DNA of 9,883 nt from Simkania sp. (GTDB lineage Bacteria > Chlamydiota > Chlamydiia > Chlamydiales > Simkaniaceae): the NCBI GenBank assembly GCA_028281425.1, contig JANQJX010000208.1, positions 1 to 9,883 on the forward strand, in the 5' to 3' direction. The notes under the pieces were generated by a model. That model was not told the DNA's origin and ran no database searches. It saw only the letters and a program-made list of their open reading frames with translations. The translations under genes were made by a program, and so were the position numbers. The number at the start of each line of letters is the position of its first letter. Position 1 is the stretch's first letter. This document shows positions 6,225 to 9,883 of this stretch, piece by piece.

Positions 6225-8837
6225 TTACTTGATTTTCTCTCCATTTTTATAAAAGTTTTCACATAGATTTCCTTGCATATCCCAACTCTTTTTTACACCT
6301 TCGAGTCTTCCATCAATATAGTGCTGTTCTAAACGAGGGTTCCCATCATCAAAGAATTTACAAAACTTTCCATGTTGTTGACCTTCTTTATACTTGGCTT
6401 CAAAAATCAAAGTCCCTGCAGCATTCCAGTGCTGAGCACGCCCATGTAATTTTCCTTTTTTATAAGTATAAACACTATTAATACCCCCATCTTCAAAAAA
6501 GGTTTTTTCTTCTCCTTCCTTAAAATCATCTACAAAAAGAACTTGCTTATAAAGTTGACCACTTGGATAAAACTGTTTTGAAATCCCTTCTTTTCGATCT
6601 TTTTCAAATGAAAGCTCAAGAGCTATTTTACCATTTTTATGGAAAAGATAAGCAATCCCCTCTTTAACTCCCTTTTTATAGGTTGTCATGCTGATTTGCT
6701 TTCCATCTAAATCATAATCTTTTACAACCCCTTCGAGCTGGTTTTTTTGATAATAAGCCTCTAAGGCTTTGACCTCTTTTTGCTCTGTTAGATCCTTTGG
6801 ATAGTAGACAAGATGAGGCCCCTCTTTTAAGTTATTTTTATAATGAAAGATCACCCCTCTTCCTTCAGGATCTTTTTGAAAAAACCGCCCTTCGAGTTTT
6901 CCATGAATGTATTTGGATTCTTCCAAAATGTTTCCCTCCTTATCCCAAAAAGCTTTGAGTCCATGTAATACTCCATGATCATAAGAAATTAAAGTCTTTG
7001 TGATTCCCGAAGGATAAAAAGTTTTTTGTTCCCCATTCATTTCTCCATTTTCATCATAGCGATAAATAGCAGAAATTTGCTTTTTTTCCCCTTTGGGAAA
7101 GAATTCTTTTTGAACATCAAAAAGCTTGCCTTCTTTAAACTGACGTATAAATGCAGGCTCATTATTTTGATAAAAACCTTTTGAAAAACCGTGAAGTTTA
7201 TCATTTTTATAATTTTCGATCACATAAGGATGTCCATCTTCGTAAAAATGCTCCCATTTTCCTTCTCTTTTTCCTTCTTTAAAATGTTTGATTTCTTTTC
7301 TTTTTCCATCAGGATAATAAGAACTATGAGTTCCTATAGGATGATCATCAGCAAATATTTGATCTAAGAGAAGCTTTCCTTCTTGACTCCAAATGCGATA
7401 GCAACCCTCTTTTTTCCCTAATTGATAATGAGCCTCTAGTGCCATCTGTCCATTTTCATACCATTCAAAATGGCTTCCATGAAAGAGATTGTTTTCAAAA
7501 GATTTTGCGAATTTAGGCGTTCCATCTGGATACCAATGTTTAAACTCTTTTTCCTTATTTCCCTTAATATAGGCACCTTCAAAAGAAAGGGTGCCTCCTT
7601 CATACCATTCTTGAAAAAGTCCATCATGAACACCATTGACATAAAAACCAGATTTTAGAATTTGCCCGTTTTCAAAATATTCTTTTTGCTCCCCATTGAA
7701 TTCACCTTGATCATAATAATAGTCAATTTTGAGCTGTCCATTTTTATGCCACCTTCGATAATGCCCATCTAACTTTCCTTCCTTATCAACAAAATATTCA
7801 GAAATCTTTTGTCCATTTTCAGCAAACTCTCGAATCGCCTCTTTTAAAATGCCTTTTTTATTGTAAAGGGCAAGGAACGCCATTGTTTTATTATCATGCT
7901 TTCTCCAATGCTTCCCAACTCTCCTTCCATGAACATACTCACCTTGGCCTTGAATTTTTCCATCTTGATCAAAAAAAATCTCGACACCATTGATCTTTCC
8001 TTCATCATAAGGAGCAAGATAACGCTTTTGATGATCTGCATTATATTTAATATGATTTCCATGAAGCTTTCCTGCTTTAAAATGTTGCACTTCTCTTAAA
8101 GCATGTTTTTCATCATAAATGAGTACAGTCGGCTGTTCTCCCTCTGAATGGAGTTTTCCATCTTCATAAAAACGAATCACTTTTTCTCGTCCATTCTCAT
8201 GCCATTCAATAAATTTTCCTTGAAGCACTCCATTCTTATAGGGGAAGATTGCTTGTCTTTGCCCTGTTTTAAAATTGCGAATGAAATCCCCTTCCAACTT
8301 GCCTTCGACGTAACGACCTTCAGAGGCAAGTTTCCCATTCTCAAAATAAGACATGATCCTTCCATGAGGCTGTCCCTCCTTATAATAGGTTAAATGCTGC
8401 AATTTTCCATCTGGGAAAAGAACCCTTAAAGGACCATGCAAAAGCCCCTTATGATAATGACCAATACGTTCAATCTTCCCGTTTTCCTTAAATCGGACAC
8501 TGACTCCATGAGGAACGCTCGTCGACTTCCAAGCTTTAAACCCAAGACTTCCTTCCTCAACAAGGGTCATATCTGTCTCTTCTCTAGGGTTTCCATTTTC
8601 AAAAAAATAAATCTGCTTGACAGGGATCTCTTTTCCTTTTTCATCTGTTGTATAAAAAACAACCATTTCAAAAGATCCATTTTCAAAACGCTTTTGAATA
8701 CTTGGACGCCATTCAGGCATTCGAGCTTTAAGTTCATTTGAAATAGGTTGGATTTCTATTTCATTTAAATCTTCTCCATGCAAACATATCGAAAAAAAGA
8801 TTGTTAAAAAGAAAAAAATTTTCCATTTGCTATACAT
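6225..8837 (-). CDS. Large exported MORN_2/YwqK-repeat protein
   Basis: 870 residues: a signal peptide (about 1-21, cleavage plausible after CLHG) and then an almost uninterrupted array of roughly thirty 22-24-residue repeats from about residue 85. The pattern is like FYENGKL..E..Y..GKLHG....(W/Y), the MORN_2 (YwqK) repeat, a beta-hairpin unit. Individual units vary, so the repeats are old and not recent tandem duplications. A short run of other sequence (about 22-84) precedes the array. No enzymatic domain, membrane anchor or C-terminal sorting motif is seen. Homologues are often auto-labelled 'toxin-antitoxin system YwqK family antitoxin', but the size and signal peptide make an antitoxin role unlikely. 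Location is probably periplasmic, surface or secreted; function unknown. The start ATG 8837 is supported by GAGGCGG a few bases upstream. Related inverted-repeat elements lie on both sides of the gene. Confidence 0.85.
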   Translation of the reverse strand: MYSKWKIFFFLTIFFSICLHGEDLNEIEIQPISNELKARMPEWRPSIQKRFENGSFEMVVFYTTDEKGKEIPVKQIYFFENGNPREETDMTLVEEGSLGFKAWKSTSVPHGVSVRFKENGKIERIGHYHKGLLHGPLRVLFPDGKLQHLTYYKEGQPHGRIMSYFENGKLASEGRYVEGKLEGDFIRNFKTGQRQAIFPYKNGVLQGKFIEWHENGREKVIRFYEDGKLHSEGEQPTVLIYDEKHALREVQHFKAGKLHGNHIKYNADHQKRYLAPYDEGKINGVEIFFDQDGKIQGQGEYVHGRRVGKHWRKHDNKTMAFLALYNKKGILKEAIREFAENGQKISEYFVDKEGKLDGHYRRWHKNGQLKIDYYYDQGEFNGEQKEYFENGQILKSGFYVNGVHDGLFQEWYEGGTLSFEGAYIKGNKEKEFKHWYPDGTPKFAKSFENNLFHGSHFEWYENGQMALEAHYQLGKKEGCYRIWSQEGKLLLDQIFADDHPIGTHSSYYPDGKRKEIKHFKEGKREGKWEHFYEDGHPYVIENYKNDKLHGFSKGFYQNNEPAFIRQFKEGKLFDVQKEFFPKGEKKQISAIYRYDENGEMNGEQKTFYPSGITKTLISYDHGVLHGLKAFWDKEGNILEESKYIHGKLEGRFFQKDPEGRGVIFHYKNNLKEGPHLVYYPKDLTEQKEVKALEAYYQKNQLEGVVKDYDLDGKQISMTTYKKGVKEGIAYLFHKNGKIALELSFEKDRKEGISKQFYPSGQLYKQVLFVDDFKEGEEKTFFEDGGINSVYTYKKGKLHGRAQHWNAAGTLIFEAKYKEGQQHGKFCKFFDDGNPRLEQHYIDGRLEGVKKSWDMQGNLCENFYKNGEKIK

Positions 8838-9297
8838 CTTACCGCCTCAAAAACGTTTTTTTACTTCAATACACTATACCCTGCCTTTCTTTTTTTAGCC
8901 ATTAGCCTCTATTTTTTACAAGATCAAAAAGGAAGGTTGGTCAGTCTATGAGAAATACAGATTCTCGAGGATAAGGTGACATCCCCGGATTGCGACCTAT
9001 TTTTCCCTTTAGCATAGATCCCTCTTAGCTCGGGGCTCATCTCATATTTGTACTTATTCAAAAAGTCGATGCCGCGAAACAGGTGGCAATCCGAGGTACA
9101 AACTTACCCACTCGAGAATTTTTTGCTGCCTCGAAAAACACTCGTGTGTCTCTTTTCGAAAGAGAGGGCACGCAAAATGCAGGTCAGCGCGATAATTGAT
9201 AAACTCGGGCCAGGCGTCTTATCTTCTATCTGCCCTACTTACCAAACCGTTGGTGTGAAAATAGGAAGCATGATTCAGGAACAAAAAACTCAGTGAG
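8838..9297. other. Gene-free 460-bp stretch upstream of the repeat-protein gene
   Basis: It holds the ribosome-binding site of the minus-strand gene and a possible minus-strand -10 box (TATAGT, 8878-8873) without a good -35. It also contains inverted-repeat copy B and then about 180 bp with no recognised content. A plus-strand frame of 82 codons (9048-9296) crosses the right repeat arm. I do not accept it as a gene: it lacks a ribosome-binding site and its N-terminal part is repeat DNA. Its last 40 codons could be a fragment of something unrecognised. Confidence 0.5.
8961..9119 (+). repeat. Inverted-repeat element, copy B
   Basis: The left arm (8961-9001) begins ATTCTCGAG and contains CGGATTGCGACCT. 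The right arm (9079-9119) is the imperfect reverse complement, with AGGTGGCAATCCG and CTCGAGAAT. The matching blocks are ATTCTCGAG (9 of 9) and CGGATTGCxACCT (12 of 13), joined by a looser stretch with small gaps; the central part is about 77 nt. It shares both blocks near the centre with copy A, in the same orientation, on the other side of the large repeat-protein gene. Possible readings are a MITE or the ends of a degraded insertion sequence. Confidence 0.6.
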
Positions 9298-9600
9298 TTA
9301 ATCAAAATTTTTTTCTTTTTTAGTTATGGAGCATAAAGATTGATTTAATTCCTGTACACACGCATTTCTTAATTGCTTAACTGTGTTCTCATGAACCCCA
9401 ATATGTGAGCTAACAATAGGAATCTCCTTTTTCTGTTTTGCGATCTTTTCTGCATCATTTAAATTTATACTTGTATTTGGATTGTTAGACAGTAAATCAA
9501 TAGAATTCTTTAATTTAAGCACGACCTTAGTTCTCAGATTTGTAATATTTTGTACTGGGATGTTAAGTTCTTAACTCACCTCATCTACATTTCCTTGCAT
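9298..9600 (-). pseudogene. Short unrecognised reading frame with an in-frame stop
   Basis: From GTG 9522 the minus strand encodes 74 residues ending SITKKEKNFD. The same frame stays open upstream to a TAA at 9573-9571 and continues beyond it from ATG 9600 (MQGNVDEVS, stop, ELNIPVQNITNLRTKVV...). Sequence character does not change across the stop, and the frame extends open to about base 9717, suggesting one gene broken by a nonsense mutation. HIGVHENTVKQLRNA could be a helix-turn-helix recognition region, but that is a weak resemblance. I do not recognise the protein. The alternative is a genuine small protein from GTG 9522 or a nearby start. Confidence 0.3.
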
Positions 9601-9744
9601 AATTTTCTCTCCGAAGTTAGGATTGGCTTCATAACTATCTGAGATAAAATGAACACTTCTCTTTTTTTTACAAAACAACAGCAGCAACATATACTGATCG
9701 CGTTTGGAAATACCTTTTCACAAAAATTGCGAATCTGATCTAAG
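9601..9744. other. Junction between degraded sequence and the IS630 element
   Basis: This stretch should contain the left end of the IS630 element. No inverted repeat can be assigned because the partner end is outside the window. On the minus strand the frame of the broken gene at 9298-9600 continues open through about 9660 to 9717 (KGISKRDQYMLLLF near its upstream limit), ending at a TGA. Confidence 0.35.
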
Positions 9745-9883
9745 ATGTTTGCTATGAGTTTTTTAAGTCATCAGGAACAAGAAAAACTGAAAGCAAAACA
9801 CAGGCTTGAACGCGATCGGCGTGTTTGCGATAGAATTAAGGCTCTTCTTCTCTACAACGATGGATGGTCTTATGGTCAAATCG
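9745..9883 (+). CDS. IS630-family transposase, N-terminal part (runs off the window)
   Basis: The frame opens at ATG 9745 or, more likely, ATG 9754 and is still open at the window end (46 codons from 9745). The sequence reads MSFLSHQEQEKLKAKHRLER and then DRRVCDRIKALLLYNDGWSY. This closely follows the start of IS630-type transposases, where RDxRxxDRIKAxLLxxxGWS leads into the helix-turn-helix DNA-binding domain. The DDE catalytic domain would lie to the right. Whether the element is complete cannot be judged. I could not identify its left terminal repeat; IS630 elements insert at TA, and several TAs lie upstream. Confidence 0.75.
   Translation, partial: MFAMSFLSHQEQEKLKAKHRLERDRRVCDRIKALLLYNDGWSYGQI

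Noticed and set aside
7436..8741. Several 60-100-codon frames antisense to or out of frame with the large repeat-protein gene
   Set aside because: They arise from its repetitive codons; none has independent support such as a ribosome-binding site or a recognisable domain.
9276..9295. TCAGGAACAA resembling the start of the IS630 frame at 9774-9783
   Set aside because: The match is about 10 exact bases with a looser continuation and no shared reading frame beyond QEQ; compatible with chance.
9048..9296. 82-codon plus-strand frame after repeat copy B
   Set aside because: Its first third is repeat-arm DNA, there is no ribosome-binding site, and the protein is not recognised. The last 40 codons are kept only as a remark in the stretch entry.
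1..9883. CRISPR arrays, tRNA and rRNA genes, defence-system cassettes
   Set aside because: No regularly spaced repeats, no cloverleaf-like sequence with the conserved TTC loop, and no nuclease, helicase or methylase domains were seen on either strand.

Overview
The window is AT-rich (by eye well under 40% G+C). It carries a full-length enolase gene and, about 2.5 kb away, a membrane-bound RsbU/SpoIIE-type phosphatase. In Chlamydiaceae these two genes (eno and rsbU) are neighbours, and rsbU-eno linkage plus this gene style point to Chlamydiota. Polysaccharide-export and large MORN_2/YwqK-repeat genes, together with abundant IS debris, suggest an environmental, amoeba- or arthropod-associated lineage (Parachlamydia/Simkania/Rhabdochlamydia-like) rather than Chlamydia itself. 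That assignment is inference from gene content and was not tested by any search.

Layout. Bases 1-240 are the 3' part of an IS982-family transposase on the minus strand, cut off by the window edge and lacking its N-terminus. Directly beside it begins the RsbU-like phosphatase (270-2039, +). It overlaps tail-to-tail by 15 bp with a UDP-glucuronate-4-epimerase-like gene (2025-3011, -). The epimerase is transcribed divergently from a Wza-like polysaccharide export lipoprotein (3038-4141, +), with only about 26-30 bp between the starts. A 412-bp gap follows. It holds a roughly 258-bp inverted-repeat element that looks like an internally deleted IS982 copy, and a 12-bp perfect palindrome. Enolase occupies 4554-5846 (+). 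A 378-bp gap follows, holding copy A of a second inverted-repeat family and, at its right end, a hairpin. The largest gene (6225-8837, -) encodes an 870-residue exported protein made almost entirely of about thirty MORN_2/YwqK repeats. Behind it lies copy B of the same inverted-repeat family. The last 900 bp are degraded sequence: a short minus-strand reading frame with an in-frame stop, then the first 46 codons of an IS630-family transposase running off the right edge.

How the genes work together. Enolase is core glycolysis. The phosphatase is probably the input of a partner-switching (RsbV/RsbW) circuit, reading a periplasmic signal. The epimerase and the Wza-like lipoprotein form a divergent pair suggesting an envelope or exopolysaccharide function, but no polymerase, flippase, co-polymerase or glycosyltransferase is present here. 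The repeat protein is probably exported and may act at the cell surface or in the host; its function is unknown. The most noteworthy structural signals are two related inverted-repeat elements bracketing the repeat-protein gene in the same orientation, and the IS982-derived miniature element just upstream of enolase.
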